Source: Topomyia yanbarensis
Taxonomy: Eukaryota > Arthropoda > Insecta > Diptera > Culicidae
Reading direction: 5' to 3'
Assembly (NCBI RefSeq): GCF_030247195.1
Contig: NC_080672.1
Location: forward strand, 89,166,113-89,230,112
Length of the DNA stretch: 64,000 nt
Every line of letters begins with the position of its first letter. The stretch's first letter is position 1. The translations under genes were made by a program, and so were the position numbers. The notes under the pieces are model-generated. The model was not told where the DNA came from and made no database searches. It saw only the letters and a program-made list of their open reading frames with translations. Below are positions 22,988 to 35,060 of this stretch, piece after piece.

Positions 22988-24408
22988 ATATCCGATGCAG
23001 TCCACTGCATTTAAACTTATCAAATGTTTCCTAGGCAGCTATAGGAGTGCATAAGCCGGGTATGACGAGGCACCGATGCAAAGTGTCGCCTAGCTGGACA
23101 AAACCTCAAAATATTATTTTTGCATCTTTTATAATTTAGCATTTTTCTCTATTCTATAATTGTTGAACATGGCTTACATAAACAAGGCTAGCTCGTTAGA
23201 GTGTAAACATTTGACGAGCGGGCGTCATAGAAATCGTCGGCGAAAACAATTATATGAAATTCATACATTCTTTGCTGCTAACGGATGATCGGCACCTGGT
23301 AGATCACAAGGAAGCTATTCCGATGTCCAAAACCTTTGCTGGGAACAGAACATTACGGTTAGATATGTTTTCCCACTTTTCACTAATAATCACATAGATT
23401 CACTGAATATCTACTGTGTCTAGTGTAATTATGGCGTAATTGTCACCAAGAATCCATTACACATTTTTTTTTCCACCGTTAGAACTTAAATATTGTTAAA
23501 TATCAACTTTAGAGAAATCCGTTTGTTTATCTCAACGATTTCTCTGAAGTCACCAACAACTGTCAATTCGCGGAATAGCAAGCCTCGTTTGTGTGAGCCG
23601 TGGTTGTTGAATAGTTTTTTTCAAAATATTAAGTCTTGAAGACGAAAGTTCGATTTTTTACAGAACTTCAGAGGTGAAATAGATGATGAATTCTGAAAAA
23701 ATACACTGTATTCAAACCTATTAGAGTCGAACTGGTTTCATTTGAAAGGTTATTCGCAGGACTTAAACTTTCCCTGCAGTTTAGCCGAGGCAAGCCTTCC
23801 TTCTAGCTCAGACATGAAGAATAAATGTCAAACCATGCCATAAATTTAAATTGTAATATTCAAAGTAGCTGTACTTTTTTTGAAACACTTCGGGACGTTC
23901 GATTGAAAATTAGTGCACTTTCCGAAAATGAATGTCTTGTTTTGCCCATTTCTGTTCCGTATCGTGATATGTTTCTAGGAGACGCATGGTAGTGTTTGAT
24001 TACCCAGGATTCGTAATACACTTTATAAATGCCTTTCAGCATTATCAACAATTAAAAAATGTGTATTCTGCTGATACAATTACAATTACTCCACCTAATT
24101 TTTTGAAAATAAATTTTAGAATATAGTGCACTTTCTACTCGCAAATGTTGAATTTTTGAACCACCCTAAGTGCAAACATTTTTAAGAGAAACAAAAAATT
24201 AAAAAATAAATATCAAATATTAATTCAGCCTCACGCAATTGCCCCGATGTGAAGTTTGCATCAAATTCGGGATACTTTTGAAGTTTTGTGATCACTGTGC
24301 GATGTGCGAAACTCTACAATGGCTTGCATTGCGATTGACTTATATGATCTTGTTATTGGAAGGAGATTCTCGAACACTCCCGTGGTACGTGTAAGCGAAG
24401 TTGCTTAC
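22988..24408. other. Noncoding stretch without recognised features
   Basis: AT-rich sequence with no domain-bearing frame on either strand and no repeat I can relate to the rest of the window. Confidence 0.45.
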
Positions 24409-24416
24409 CTACCACC

Positions 24417-24643
24417 GAAGACTACATATTAAGAAGACTGTTATCTCTTTTCTTCCCCCATACAAACGAGAAGCGACAGAGATTACATCGGCTCTATTGG
24501 AGGAAGGTAGCAAACCTAATGTAAAAGTGTAAATTTGTGTGTGCGTCACTATGGAAAGTAACACCTTCATCCGCAAGTGGCGTTGCTGTTACTGTCTCCA
24601 GACTCTAGACTGAGTTGCCAGTCTTCTTGATATGCAGTCTTCG
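24417..24643. mobile_element. MITE with GAAGACT ends and perfect 8-bp target duplication
   Basis: The 227-bp element is flanked by ctaccacc at 24409-24416 and 24644-24651. Its left end reads GAAGACTACATATTAAGAAG and its right end, inward, CGAAGACTGCATATCAAGAA; after the first base the inverted repeats match at all but two positions over about 23 bp. An 8-bp duplication points to hAT or P-like transposition. It has no coding capacity. Confidence 0.75.
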
Positions 24644-25210
24644 CTACCACCCAACTCCCTTTTGGCCCTTCATACAGTATCATACTGATGATGGTCAGTG
24701 AGTAATGCTTGATCAAATTGTTGTGTTAGGACTGCTCAGTGCTATGGGCGGTGGTCCTGCTACAAGAGGTGGTAGTAACACACACATCATCATCATCACT
24801 ATGCGATGTGCGAATCTTATAAAAGGTAATTTTCATAAAATATTGACATATTGTGAAAAATGATTCGTTAGGGATTAAAATGTTCATGTCCTATCATTAG
24901 AAGAGTGTCAATTTCATTCTATGGGAGATTATCTCTACTTTTCGAATAACAAGGTCTCGTTCTGCGCCTCGGTGCGCCAAGGGGTTTAAAGAGATTTTAA
25001 ATTTTTGTTACTGGTATGGAGGCGCATGGTATTTAGTGCAATATAATTAGAAAATCTAAGGTAAACAAATAATTTATTCATTGGATTGAAAATAGTGCTG
25101 TCTATTTTTTATAATATTGTTGATACAAGTGATCAGTCATAGAAAATCTATCATAAAAATGAGAGGATCATAATCATAAGAAAGGTTCGACAACACTATA
25201 TGGAAAAATG

Positions 25211-26237
25211 AATCTATTTTTTAATGCCTTTTAACATCTCAAGTCTAGTCTACACATACACAGCCAATACATGTAGGGATCCTGGAAAATTGCAGACGGC
25301 CGCCCACAATTTTTCTTGTCATTATTATCATTTGTGGCACATATGGAATGGCACAAGCATTAAAGCGGCCAGGCCAACTGTGCAGCGTACAAAATGAAGA
25401 TGATTCAAAATTATACGGCAATCAAACTATTCAATTAATGAAGAATTTAATCAACGAATCATTTTGAACCTTGAATAAGGAAGAAACGTGGACAACCGTA
25501 CACAACCGTTTCAATTTGATGGGGGTTTGATAAATCGTTGGGAGTGACTTTGCTAAGAGGGTTAATAACACTCCTTTGGTTCCTGGGATGGGACAGCGGT
25601 ATTTAGCCCTGTGCTGACTAATGAGCCAAGGTTATAGCGCCTTTTCTCGCTCTTTACCAACCTTATAGGCACGATGAGGGTTAAATAATCAAAATAAAAT
25701 AATAATTAAAACATGTTGTAAAAAAGAAAGTTCTCACTAAATTGTCTGCTTCGTAGAATCCTTGATCCAATAATGAACGTCGTCTCTGTCTGGTCGTTAA
25801 TGATGCTGTATGGTACTATGATTATCCTTTCGTTCCAGACAACGGAGTTGGTGTTCAAGGATTTGGTATTCATTTAACTGCTAGACACAGTACCATTCAC
25901 CATTCGTTCATTGGTGACAATCATTTTCAGCGGCATGCAGGGATTCTAACTCTTGATATCTTGATTCTTCGGGAGGAACGCATCTGACACCCAAAACTTT
26001 CCACAACTAGTCCGACTCATCCAGGAAACTGATATTCCTGAACAAACCATCCCAGGATGGCTACAGGTAACTGCTCAAAGTGGTTACTGTCACCACTGCC
26101 GGCTTCCGTCAACCATAACTGCAAACTCAGTTCAAATAATGATTTGGAAAATCTCGGCCTTCACACAATGAATAAATACTTTTCAAAACTGCAAGGACTG
26201 AATTTTATAAATCTATTTTTTAATGCCTTTTAACATC
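25211..26237. repeat. 970-bp segment bounded by perfect 28-bp direct repeats
   Basis: The string aatctattttttaatgcctt followed by ttaacatc occurs at 25211-25238 and again, identically, at 26210-26237. The intervening segment (25239-26209) has no recognisable reading frame, no poly(A) at either end and no terminal inverted repeats. The pair could be a long target duplication of a retrotransposed segment or the product of a local duplication. Confidence 0.6.
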
Positions 26238-26377
26238 AAAAATAAACTCAGGACCTCAAAATTAGCTTAACTTATGATTTTCAGCCAAATTGGGCAACAT
26301 TTTAGGCCTTATCCGATTTTTGTTTGAAGATCCTCCACTGTGCAATACCACCGTTCAACACGTGTCGTGATTTTTAA

Positions 26378-26902
26378 GGCTGTGAACCATTTGGCGAAAT
26401 TTTTAACTTTTGGTTAAAATCTGACACTTCAAAAGTTATTTGCTCTGGAGCATGGTTAAAATTGACAGAGCGATGGACAAATTTGACAGCTCGATAGTTA
26501 AAATGTTGCCCATAGTGCAGAATAAAAAGGGGGAAACATTTTCTATACCTAAATGGGGTTGTCAAAATTTTTCAAAACAAAATGAAGGGATAAAGATGGA
26601 ATCGATAATGTGTTGTGTCAAGATTTATTTGTGTTATTTCATGACGTGGATGTTTATGTTTCGAGGCTATGACTGTCATACTTAATGTAATAGGAAAAAA
26701 AAACTAATTTTAAAATATTGACACATGTTCACACCTCTACCAACTTGCGATTATCGCAGCTGTCAATTCTTCATAACTATCCAAATGTCAACTTTTGAAA
26801 TGGTTCGCTCTCTCGGTTAAATTTCACCATTCGAGAGTAAATAACTTTCGAAATGTCAAATTTTAATTAAAAGTTTAAAAAATCGCCAAATGGTTCACAG
26901 CC
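26378..26902. mobile_element. PIF/Harbinger-like MITE, long inverted repeats
   Basis: The terminal inverted repeats begin GGCTGTGAACCATTTGGCGA on both sides and remain similar for about 65 bp. The element is flanked by the trinucleotide TAA at 26375-26377 and 26903-26905. A 3-bp TWA duplication with GG-starting ends is the PIF/Harbinger (Tourist-type) signature. The 525-bp interior contains no transposase. Confidence 0.8.
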
Positions 26903-26905
26903 TAA

Positions 26906-28144
26906 GTGACTTTCCGAAGAAACACATCTTGTCCAGAAATGATCTTTGAAACTAAGCGAGAGTAGAACAGAAACAGAAAGCATCATGATTAGACAATTCT
27001 ATGAACTGTAAGGTTCAATCAGACGGATGGTGGGGATGGTATCGGTTCACTCTCAAATATCTACCGATCTACCGATATTGCATTTAGTCCCGATGTTCAT
27101 CTGAAGGTTGTCACGTTCAAGTGCGAGTGACAATATAAGTGCAATCACAACGTGCGCCACATGATTCTGACAGAGACCACTGATTTCCATCGCAAAGGGG
27201 CAGCACATTTCAGTGAAATCTCGAAAGCAATAAACGGGCATACATACTTACAAACTGATGACGGGAATACGAACCTGCAAAAGAGAAATTGCACAAAATT
27301 AGAACATTGTTTAGATAGTAGGGAAAAGATTTCATCTCACTAAAATGAATTTCAACTATTTCTAACAGCAAATGAACCGCCCGAGGAATCTCACACATCG
27401 TCTGACTGTAAAACGCCTAATTAAACCCAGCCAAGTTCTGCTCTGCTTTGTTGTCACAAAGGAAACAATCCCGGGTGCATTCATGGAAAATTAAGCAGTT
27501 CTTCGGAACGGATGGTGCTCTGGGCAGAGATGGAGAGATGAAGAGAGAGATATGCAACCCCCTCCAGGGCTCCAGGGCCAAAGCGAAGCCGGCAAACTGA
27601 TGCCTTTTCTTTTGCGAATTGCAAACGACCATGGTAATCATGCCGATGATGAGGCTGACGATGATAGCAAACTGGAATGAAGTGGTTTCTTGGCGGATGG
27701 ATTTTTCGACGAGTTTCGTTTCGTGAAATAACCTAGCGATGCAATGTGATGGGATTGAAAATATTGCTCGCACGGGGCAAATAGTGTAGAGAAACAATGC
27801 GTAGCATCATGCTAGATTTCAGCGGCTTCCATTTCGAACCCAATAATTCGAACCTAGCCGACTGATAAAATCAAATCTTGATTAAAAAGAGTACAGCACC
27901 AGTGCCTGAACGTGTACGGAAGGGTCAAATGTGTGGTAGGATCTGGTCTAGTCGTTGTGCAATAATAGAAAAATTTGGTAGAAGATGAAATCATATTATA
28001 ATATAAAGTAGTGTAGACTGTCCGTGCTGTAATCTGTCTGTAATACATGAAATTTGAACTTTTGGCTGTTATTGGAGTTTGTCACTTGTGCATTTCGTCA
28101 TCGCCAGATTATTTGATTTGTTGTTAATTCTATAGTTGCTAAAC
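26906..28144. other. Noncoding stretch without recognised features
   Basis: The largest frame, 126 codons on the minus strand at 27417-27797, has a hydrophobic stretch but no motif I recognise, and its codon composition gives no support. I treat it as chance. Confidence 0.4.
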
Positions 28145-28154
28145 ATCAAGAATG

Positions 28155-28313
28155 AGAAGGGGGCGGGCATAGCGTAGTTGGTATATCGATTGCCTTGTAC
28201 GCAGTTCACCTGGGTTCGATTTCCAACCCCGCACATAGGGTTTAGAGAATTTTCTAACCCGAAAAGAGGCGAATGATCAAAAGGTTAAAATCTCTGTAAT
28301 CAAAATAAAACTA
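28155..28313 (+). mobile_element. tRNA-derived SINE, Feilai-like, copy 3
   Basis: The 159-bp SINE reads GGCGGGCATAGCGTAGTTGG (with the A box), a B box in gggttcgatttcc, then the 'ccgcacatagggtttagaga' body and a tail ending caaaataaaacta. It is flanked by a perfect 10-bp target duplication, atcaagaatg, at 28145-28154 and 28314-28323. Both Pol III boxes are recognisable, so transcription is conceivable. Confidence 0.9.
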
Positions 28314-28323
28314 ATCAAGAATG

Positions 28324-30258
28324 TCTTGAATTATTTGGCAGGTATTAAGTCTTGATTCATAAAGTTAGGTTTGAATGCATAAATTTTAATTCAAATACAA
28401 TTCGAAACAAAATTCAATTTATTTCATCTATTACGATTGATTGCCCCCTATTTCAAAGCAGTTATCAAAGATTATCCCATTAACCCATTTCTATCATTTT
28501 CATGATTTATGATTCAACCACAGTCCAGCTAATTAGCGAAAGAATCAAATTTATTTTCGTTCGGACCGTTCCAATCGAATTTAGCGTTGACATTTTTTGT
28601 CCGCATGGACCCATTTTCGTAACTGTATGTACTGCATTTTATTCGACGCGGGAAACACACGCGAACCGAACCCTCCTCCATATAATTCCATAACTGACAT
28701 AATAAAATTGCCGAGGACACTTTCATTCAGATGTTAATATTTTTATGATAAAACACTCACGGAACCGAAAAATGGCCCGCGCGAGAATTAAAATTTCAAA
28801 ATAAATTACATTTTCCTCACATTAGCATATTCGCCGCCTTGATATGCGCGGCCGCGCGGTACCTGACCGGGCGAAAACGGGTTGGTTCGAACCGCCGTGG
28901 ACCAGGGGAACCGAACGGAATTTTTATTTAAATTAGCTTCCCTCAACTCTAAAATGGGACAGGCTTCGCGTTCAAAGACGCGATCGTCGTCGTACTGTAG
29001 CTGTACTATTCTTCCGCTGTCGGGTTGTTGAGATTCACAACTCATTTCTTCAGAAAGTTTTAGCTTCAGAACCGAAGCTCACTGACTGAATTCGAATCAT
29101 AGATAGAACTGCCGACCGGCCAGCCGGTATAGTAGAGCACCGCAGCCAACGAGAGCGGTGTGTGGCATATTTAGGAACACTCTGTCTAGTGAGAAGATTG
29201 CTCTTGAATGAGCCACTTCATTTGTATGGAAATGTGGTGTTTTTATTGGTTGGCAAAATTTGGCACAGCTTTTTCGGGTACTTGGATGTGGAAAAAGTGT
29301 TGGCAATTGAAGGAGCAGGCAAAACGGACAGAGAAGGAGAAATAGTCAACCAGTACAAACAAATTTAATTAAATTCGCAAACGAATAGAGCTCAGACGTA
29401 GAATTATTCCCAATGGAGAAGGCTTGGGCAAGATTGAAAATCAAATGGAGAGTGACTCGAAAATTTTAGAAGTTTATTACAGTTAAAAATGGTTTCACAG
29501 TAGTTAAGAGAATATTGGCGCGAGAGAAGGTATTTTTTTTATAACAAGAAGACCCCTGTTTAATCAAAACAATCAAATTTAATTTGCATTCGATTCCCTT
29601 TCAAAATAAATAAGATGTGGGTGAGACAATTACACTGGTCTACACTGCAGTGCAGTTATTTGCCAAGAAATATTTTTAATTTTTTGAGACAAAATCTAAA
29701 ACGGTATAAATAGGACATAGAATGTTGCGAAAAAGCAGTTGTTGATACAAATTTTAGCATTAATAGTAATCTAATTTTTTTTAAATTTTATGTGATAATC
29801 CTGTGATGATAATTTGCTCAATTTGGTGGATTGATACGTTTTCAATAAAATCGAAATTGTTTTTTTATACCATTCTTCGACATCGTAACCGTAACGACTG
29901 CTAACTAATTTGAACCGAAACTTCACGATACCTTCGTGTAAATGATGTTACCATTTGGACCCTTTACCCCATAGACCAGTTTCAAAAACGAGAGCAAAAC
30001 GCGAGCGAGAGAGTTTACTATACTGCTGTTCGACACGAACGTGGGCAGTAGTGGATTCGCTATAACAATGCGTATAACAGATAGGGAGTATCTACTACCA
30101 AAACTATTCCATCAATATGTGTCTTGGATAATTAAAGTATATAACGTTTTTTTGTATATGAATGGAATGTTATAATAAAAATACATAGGAGAAAAATAAA
30201 AGAAAAGCACACTTTAATTATATTCAAACAGTCTAAATAAATATTAAGCTTTAATATG
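28324..30258. other. Noncoding stretch, partly CpG-rich, no recognised gene
   Basis: A CpG-rich patch near 28840-29030, containing 'tgcgcggccgcgcggtacc', stands out from AT-rich surroundings and could be a host promoter or first-exon region. I see neither a coding frame nor core promoter elements good enough to call. Confidence 0.35.
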
Positions 30259-31315
30259 TAACACATGAACACAAAACATCAAATTACACACACGTTAGGA
30301 AAACAGGAAACGCTCGGGACTGGGAAACTACGGGAAAGCATGAAGTAAAACCAAACGGGAGAGGAAAATTGCGAGTGAGAGGGAAGCTACTGGGTTAGGA
30401 TAGAAAGAATGCGAATCACTTTTGCTAAAGACTTCAAGAAAGGCAGACATCAAAGTTAAAAAAGTAAGAAGATAGACAGTTGGAAATATTTTTATATCGT
30501 AAAGTTATAGTAGAGCAAATAGAGAAGTGATAGAAAGTGAATTACATAAATACCGAGAAGGAATCAGGTATGAAATGAAAATAAGAGCTTGCCCAGTAGC
30601 AAACCTATAAGATTTTCCTCCCTCGTCAATGTTATCCGCTTGCAGGACCCATTAAATTAGATCCTAAAGCCATTGGATTGGCCTATAGTCCGAGGCGTGA
30701 TGTCCCTTGAACGGCCCGTCATTGATAGTGGCACCATCACCCCAAAAGCCCGTCAAAGGTGCCCATGAGCACACTGAACCAGCCACGAGGTTCCATCGAG
30801 ACCTCCGAGTCATCAGCAGGTAGCTAGTTCAGCCACGAGGTGCCAGAGTGCCCTTGAATCGCCAGCCTGTCGCCGAAGATCAACCGCAGTGATCGACTAT
30901 CGACGCTCCCGCCAGAAAGGGGCATCGCTGGTCGCATCGGACCCCGCCACCCAACAGCCCACGTGTACCATCGTCACACCAACAGCAGACCATCGCAGCA
31001 ACATCCCGTCGTCGTAGCCATCGCAACAGCAGCCGACCGTTTCCCGCTTCGTCCTAGCGTTCGCCGGCCGGCCTTGTATAACCTACACTCACACACAAAA
31101 ATTGTAAGTTACAATAAATAATTGAAAAAAGTGAAAAGACCGTGTTTGTCTTCTGATTGGGATAGAGTGACATTGAGCCGACCCTGAAGCCTCCGTGCCT
31201 CAAGCTCGAGCTAGCCAAGAAAAGAGGCCTTCGGAGCCCACCCCAAATGGTCCCCGTGGCTTGACCAGGGACTAGGGGCAATATAAGCCGTGACCCCTCT
31301 GGTCCGGCCAGTAAC
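30259..31315 (+). other. GC-rich block with polyadenylation-like signal, possible solo LTR
   Basis: The region changes from AT-rich (30260-30600) to GC-rich CA-laden sequence (30700-31070), then 'gttacaataaataattg' near 31108, then another GC-rich part ending 'ccggccagtaaca'. It starts tgtaacac and ends gtaaca. This arrangement (TG...CA, internal aataaa, GC-rich downstream part) would suit an LTR, but no target duplication, primer-binding site or second LTR was found. It abuts the Loa-type fragment at 31322. Confidence 0.3.
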
Positions 31316-31321
31316 AATAAA

Positions 31322-31493
31322 TAACGAGCTCATTGGGTATGAGCCAGTTTGCTAATTCATGCATAATACCGTCAGAGCAGAGAGTTACATCTAACACCTC
31401 CCTCTCTGCCAGCGTTTGCAAACCTTGGGCGATTTCCTAGATTAAGTATATGCAGATTTGTACTACTTAAGTATTTCATAAATTCGCTGCCTG
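31322..31493 (-). pseudogene. Loa-type LINE endonuclease fragment (distal part)
   Basis: Minus-strand translation gives MKYLSSTNLHILNLGNRP, then VLDVTLCSDGIMHELANW and LIPNELV, matching the same positions of the plus-strand endonuclease at about 5035-5180 (KYLSSINLHTLNV, NRPTF, VLDVTLFSDGITHELAN). A jockey-like LINE begins immediately to its right on the plus strand. Confidence 0.75.
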
Positions 31494-33190
31494 GAATCAC
31501 TTCAACGCATAGAGGAAGGAAACCGGTTTACCATCTCATATGTCACGGTACGGGGTTGAAGCATCAACTCCGTCCGAGATATGCAACTTATTCCGCCAAC
31601 ATTTCAGTAGCATTTTTTTCTGAAGAAATCTTAACTGACAATCAAATCTCCGAAGCTGCTAATGTCGTTCCACTATGTTCTCCAATTGGCTCTCACTTTA
31701 TTATTACACCCGCTACAGTCAACAGAGCATTTTGAAGATGAAGTCATTGTCCAGTCCAGGGCACGTTATCAATGCTGTCCAATAGCTCTCAGTCGCCAGG
31801 AAGATTCTCTGACTTATGGAAAAAATCATGCATTTTCCTAGTGTTCAAAATAGGGAACAAAAGCGAATTTCGAACTATCGAGAAATAGCAGCATCTGAAC
31901 TATCCGAACTGATTGTGCTTGATTTTATCACTCATAACTGCTCTAGCTAAATATCCGAGATCCTATATGACTTCATGCCTAAACGGTCAACTACTGCAAA
32001 TTTAGTATCTTATCGTTCATCAATCAATGTTTGCAAGCAAAACTACAGGTAGATGCCGTCTACACCGACTTCTCCGCGGCATTTGACAAAATTAGTCACC
32101 AGATAACTGTATCCAAATTAAGTAGACTTGGATGTAATGGCTCTTTTCTGGATTGGCTTTACCGTTGGCCTACCTAACCAAACATGAAATGGTAGTGAAA
32201 ATTGGAGACTGCACGACATCACCATTTGCTGCCAGGTCGGGAGTTCCTCAGGGCAGTCATCTCGGACCTTTCATATTTCTGCTCTATTCAAACGACCTAA
32301 ACCATTACTGAAGTGCATGAAACTTTCTTTTGCTGACGACTTCAAACAATTTCAGCTTATCAAGGATGACAAAGACGCAGAACTCTTGCAATCCCAATTG
32401 GATGTGTTCACGAATTACTGCTATGCCAATAGGATGATGTTAAATGCCTCGAAATATTCGGTTATATATTATACTCGCAAACACTCGAAAATTAAATTTC
32501 GACTACAATCTCTCACGAATCGTTCTCAAACGGGAATCATCCGTCAAAGATTTGGGAGTATACTTAGATCCCAAACGAAACTTCCAGCACCACATTGAGC
32601 ACACTATTTCTTAGGCCTCTAAGCTGTTAGGATTCACTTTTAGAGTCACTAAGAACTTCACCAACATACATTGTTTAAAATCACTCTATTGTACTTTGAA
32701 TCTACACTCGAATATGGTAATGTAGTCTGGTCATTTTATTACCAAAATGATATTCAACGCATTGAAGCTATTCAGCGCAAATTTTTTCGTTTCGCATTTC
32801 GTCGACTGCCATGGAGGAACCCACTGAACGTACCGAGCATAAATAGGTAAATATATATCTGTAAGCTTACTGACCTCGTCTATACGCGGGGATGTTTCAA
32901 AGGCCGCTTTCATTGCAGATATACTGGAATCTCGAATCGACTGCTCCGAACCTTTACAACTTGTGGATATCGACATTCGCCGTCGTAGTCTTCCAACCCT
33001 TTCATTTGTATCCCGGTAGCCAGAACAAATTATAACGGACCTTTCGTAAGTATGTGTCATCTTTTCAATCGTTGTTCTAATTTCTTCGACTTCGATTTAT
33101 CCCGTTATGCTGTCAAGACATTGTTTCTATCCTCATTATCTTGTTAACTCTGGTCTAGTGCTAGTTTCTAGTTATTAAGATTATGCTGTA
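31494..33190 (+). mobile_element. Jockey/CR1-like LINE fragment, RT to 3' end
   Basis: The fragment is 5'-truncated. It begins with the connector (near 31570, 'TPSEICNLFRQHF'-type), then VDAVYTDFSAAFDKISHQI (motif A) near 32055, GVPQGSHLGPF-type motif B near 32240, and FADDF near 32330 in the frame 32317-32598, which continues LNASKYSVIYYTR. The thumb and an FDFDLSRYAVKTLF-like C-terminus reach about 33120, followed by a short 3' UTR. Several frameshifts and stops are present. It lies between two pieces of a minus-strand Loa-type endonuclease, so it inserted there. Confidence 0.75.
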
Positions 33191-33300
33191 AGTTTTATTC
33201 AAATATTGCGAGCTTTGAAGTCGGATATAAGACATAAGTCAACAGCACTATTCGCAAATATATATGCACAAGGCATTTCACGTGGATTCGTCATGCCGTA
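33191..33300 (-). pseudogene. Loa-type LINE endonuclease fragment (proximal part)
   Basis: Minus-strand translation gives GMTNPREMPCAYIFANSAVD then LCLISDFKARNI, matching GMTNLHEMPRACNLVNSAIN and LISNLTNRDI of the plus-strand copy at about 4730-4825. Only about 32 residues survive, sandwiched between two plus-strand jockey-like LINEs. Confidence 0.7.
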
Positions 33301-34870
33301 ACCACACCAAGTCGCTGCCGCCGCCAATTTAACTTCTGCGCTAGGACGAACCATCAACCGAATTTGTGTCGATAATGCTGTCATTCTTGCAGCAAATGTC
33401 AAACTGGAAGCACCTTGTTCCCCGGATCCAGATGGCGTTCCCACGATTTTTGTCAAAAAGTACATCAGCGGGCTTCTTGAACCACTTCAGGGAGTCTTCG
33501 AGCTATCACTCACTACTGGAACGTTCCCTTCCTGCTGGAAAGCAGCGCACATGTTTCCAGTTCATAAAAAAGGAAACAAATCGGACATTGACAATTATCG
33601 GGGAATCTCGTGTTTAAGTGCCGCATCAAAACTATTCGAGCCGGTTGTTTTAGACCCTATTTTTTCACTGCAAACACTACATTGCAGATGACCAACACGG
33701 TTTTATGCCTAAACGATCGACAACGACAAATCTGCTCTCGTTCACAACATATGTGATGGATGGATTCGCAGACGGATTGCAAACCGATGCTATTTACATG
33801 GATCTATCTGCGGCCTTCGACAAAATCAACCATGATATCGCAAATGGCGAAGCTGGACAAACTCGGCATTCATGGACAACTTCTGCGCTGGTTTCGTTCC
33901 TACCTCGATGGAAGGCAACTCCAAATCAGCATTAAGGTCTGCCCATCTGCACCATTCTGCGCTACATCCGGCATACCACAAGGAAGCCATCTCGGTCCAG
34001 TAGTATTCCTCCTCTACTTTAATGACGTCAATGTCACATTACAAGGACCCCGCCTTTCTTTCGCCGACGACATGAACATTTTTCGATAAATACGGGATAA
34101 AACTGATATCGAGCTTCTTCAGAGGGAACTGGACAGCTTTAGTACGTGGTGTGATCTAAACAGAATGGTTTTAAACCCGAGCAAATGCTCAATCGTTACG
34201 TTCACGCGGAAACGCCATTCAACTCAGTTTAACTACCATTTCTTCGACTTGAGCATCCCAAAACACTCTCACATCATGGATCTCGGAGTCATCATGGATT
34301 CGGCACTAACGCTCAAACTACATACTTCATACATCGTGGATAAGGGATCACGACCAGAGATGCCAGATTTGAAGATTTGTCTTCATTTTGAAGACATTTG
34401 AAATGTTGTGAAGACGTGTTTTTCATTTTGAAGACAAATTTATTCGGATGTCTGACTAATTTCTGGCAGAATACTGGCTCAAAATCAATAACCGATTCAG
34501 AATCCTGGCCGTTGAAGACAAATGAAGACTTTTTTTTATAAAATGTGAAGACATTTGAAAAAGATACCAGGTATCCCTGCTCGACACACTCAGCATTCGG
34601 AGGGACTGCTCTCGAGCCCTGTTCGTCTCGGACTTACTCTCTGCCAGAGTGGATTGCCCTAATAACTCTCTTCTGCGAGTTCCGTTCAGGAGAACCAACT
34701 ATGGTTGCCAGAGCGCTGTTACCGAACACCAGCGAATTTTTAACAATGTGGCGACGGCCTTTGATTTCAACCGGACGCGGAATGCGATAAAAGCGAAAAT
34801 ATTAGCAATATTAAAATGTAATTAGTTTAAGCAACCACCATTGGGGCCAAGGGGCCTGTTGGTGAAGATA
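33301..34870 (+). mobile_element. Jockey/CR1-like LINE fragment, second copy
   Basis: 5'-truncated LINE with RT motifs in shifting frames: SPDPDGVPTIF near 33425, NYRGISCLSAASKLFEP near 33600, AIYMDLSAAFDKINHDIA near 33790, a GIPQGSHLGPVVF motif B and FADD within 33760-34089, and LNPSKCSIVTFTRKRH in 34165-34401. The sequence then jumps at a hAT-like insertion (34355-34579) to the C-terminal part, which contains VPFRRTNYGCQSAVTEHQ and ends VATAFDFNRTRNAIKAKI near 34800. The 3' end is about 34870 with 'aataaacataaac'. It is closely related to the neighbour at 31494-33190. Confidence 0.78.
34355..34579. mobile_element. hAT-like MITE with GAAGAC word array, no target duplication
   Basis: Ends CAGAGATGCCAGAT (left) and CAGGGATACCTGGT (right, inward) resemble those of the element at 15502-15717. 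The 225-bp interior repeats 'gaagac' or 'gtcttc' with 'attt' spacers about eight times. Flanks atcacgac and ctcgacac do not form a duplication. About 100 codons of the host LINE's thumb domain are missing across the insertion point, which explains the absent duplication if a deletion removed one side. Confidence 0.65.
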
Positions 34871-35060
34871 ATAAACATAAACAATCATAGACTGACAAAA
34901 TGTAAACAAATTAAGGAGGGGAGTTTAATTCGGTAAAATAGGCACACAATCGTTTTTGTGATAGAAAATGTTAGTATATTCATTTAATTTTCATACAATC
35001 ATGCCCCAATTGAGTTTTATTTTCTTAAAGTGTTATAGCAAAATACTGAAAAGTAAGTGA

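Noticed and set aside
27417..27797. 126-codon minus-strand frame with a hydrophobic stretch
   Set aside because: No motif, no supporting start context and no neighbouring exon signals; a chance frame is more likely.
22836..28313. tRNA genes at the A/B-box matches
   Set aside because: They lack a tRNA fold at the 3' side and share a SINE body and tail; one copy has target duplications.
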